Shown here: positions 7,260-7,909 of the stretch, piece after piece
Layout: each line of letters starts with the position of its first letter
Position numbering within the stretch: position 1 is the stretch's first letter
DNA from: Candidatus Absconditabacterales bacterium
GTDB taxonomy: Bacteria > Patescibacteria > JAEDAM01 > Absconditabacterales > Absconditicoccaceae
Direction of reading: 5' to 3'
DNA: 7,909 nt
NCBI GenBank assembly: GCA_938010495.1
Contig: CALLUT010000022.1
Location: 1 to 7,909 of the forward strand
The notes under the pieces: generated by a model
What the model saw: only the letters and a program-made list of their open reading frames with translations
Told to the model about the DNA's origin: nothing
Databases searched by the model: none
Position numbers and translations under genes: made by a program

Positions 7260-7718
7260 ATGAGAAAACTCCTTAATTTATTTTTTATAAGTCTGTTTTG
7301 AATCCTATTTATAGGAACATGTTTTGCTCAACCTGATGATTGGTTGAAGGATTCATATGACTACTCACATAAACCACCTGCTTCCAACAACCCATATACT
7401 TCTGATATTGAAGCTGATGATATGTTTAATTCAAATGCAACAATTGGAACAGACTGAATTTGAGTTAGTGATTCTGTATTGGTTAGATTAGCTAGATTTC
7501 TTATGAGAATATGAGTTATGTTATGAATCCCATTATTGATTTTCGGATGAATAAAAGTTGCCCTTTCACTAGGAGATCAATGAAAACTAAAAGAAGCATT
7601 AAAACTAATATGATATCTTGTAGCTTGATTGTTATTAATGTTATTTAGTGTTGCGATTGTATATCTTATTACTTCACTTACACGTAGTAGTTTAGAACCA
7701 TTTAAAATTCTTGGATAG
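7260..7718 (+). CDS. Secreted two-helix membrane protein, T4SS-pilin-like
   Basis: Encodes 152 residues with UGA = Gly, ending in TAG. A signal peptide covers residues 1-23 (MRKLL, a hydrophobic core, likely cleavage after CFA before QP). A polar extracytoplasmic part follows (24-75), then two hydrophobic helices at about 84-102 and 117-138 joined by a short charged loop GDQGKLKEALK (105-115). The pattern of helix ending in GGIKVALSLG, a Lys-rich loop, then helix IGYLVAGLLLMLFSVAIVYL (117-136) resembles TrbC/VirB2- and T4SS_pilin-like proteins common in CPR genomes. The role would be a small membrane-stored pilin or pore subunit. Other small two-helix proteins (holins, for example) cannot be excluded. 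It begins 4 nt after the coiled-coil gene and its TAG directly abuts the next ATG, so it is translationally coupled on both sides. Confidence 0.82.
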
Positions 7719-7909
7719 ATGATTTATATAAAAAACATTACTCAAACTTTCTTATTAATTTTAATACTTTTATTAACTTTTATAAGTGTTTGATTTTCAC
7801 AAGAATGTTTGGTTTGATGACTAAATTTTACTTGAGAACAAAATACTGATCTATTAGACTTTTATGATAATAATTCTACTCTAAACTTAGAATTTGAAAA
7901 AGAGTTTTT
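7719..7909 (+). CDS. Signal-peptide protein, N-terminal part only
   Basis: Only the first 63 codons are inside the window and no stop is reached. The ATG follows the TAG of the upstream gene with no gap. Residues 1-27 form a signal peptide or membrane anchor (MIYIKNITQTF, a Leu/Ile core, then SVGFSQ) with probable cleavage near FSQ/EC. The mature part starts with ECLVGG and becomes acidic and Asn-rich, so it is exported. Reading requires UGA = Gly (four UGA codons). I do not recognise a family from this piece. By position it is likely a structural or accessory part of the same envelope system as the pilin-like protein. Confidence 0.8.

Noticed and set aside
1..7909. Widespread gene decay, or UGA read as tryptophan as in Mycoplasma
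   Set aside because: The interrupting codon is always UGA and falls on invariant glycines, not tryptophans; ordinary TGG Trp codons are still used, and frames are otherwise intact, so neither decay nor code 4 fits.
1..7909. CRISPR array, insertion sequence, or rRNA
   Set aside because: I found no regularly spaced repeats, no transposase motifs and no rRNA-like sequence; all longer stretches are accounted for by genes.

Overview
This is a low-G+C window in which UGA reads as glycine. Read with the standard code, almost every gene breaks into fragments. With UGA = Gly (translation table 25), both strands resolve into long, recognisable proteins, and UGA falls on invariant glycines: the Walker A loop of ComM, the PP-loop of TilS, the GxGTR loop of GalU and the AdoMet loop of RsmI. 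All eight complete genes whose stops are visible end in TAA or TAG and none in UGA. That combination is known from Absconditabacteria (SR1) and Gracilibacteria (BD1-5) of the Patescibacteria/CPR, so the window most likely comes from one of these. I cannot choose between them from sequence alone.

Layout. From 5630 leftwards everything lies on the minus strand: a YceD/DUF177 protein (5630-5154), the ComM/YifB AAA+ protein (5036-3534), galU (3490-2693), a second sugar-nucleotidyltransferase-like gene (2688-1798), tRNA-Cys(GCA) (1750-1674), a hairpin terminator (1628-1591), rsmI (1520-846), and a GT4-type glycosyltransferase running off the left edge (842 to <1). From 5646 rightwards everything is on the plus strand: tilS (5646-6776), a consensus promoter with a dyad in its spacer (6782-6810), a 136-aa coiled-coil protein (6845-7255), a 152-aa secreted two-helix protein resembling T4SS-pilin-like proteins (7260-7718), and the start of another signal-peptide protein (7719 to >7909).

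How the genes relate. The minus-strand block mixes housekeeping RNA and ribosome functions (RsmI, YceD, tRNA-Cys) with UDP-glucose/sugar-nucleotide supply and glycosyl transfer (GalU, the second nucleotidyltransferase, GT4). ComM is the competence-associated branch-migration ATPase. The right-hand operon looks like an envelope or secretion module under its own strong promoter. The most unusual items are the glycosyltransferase, whose C-terminal-type domain comes first and is fused in frame to an N-terminal-type domain; a nested long inverted repeat inside rsmI; a 15-bp divergent yceD/tilS gap; and the 14-bp dyad inside the consensus promoter.
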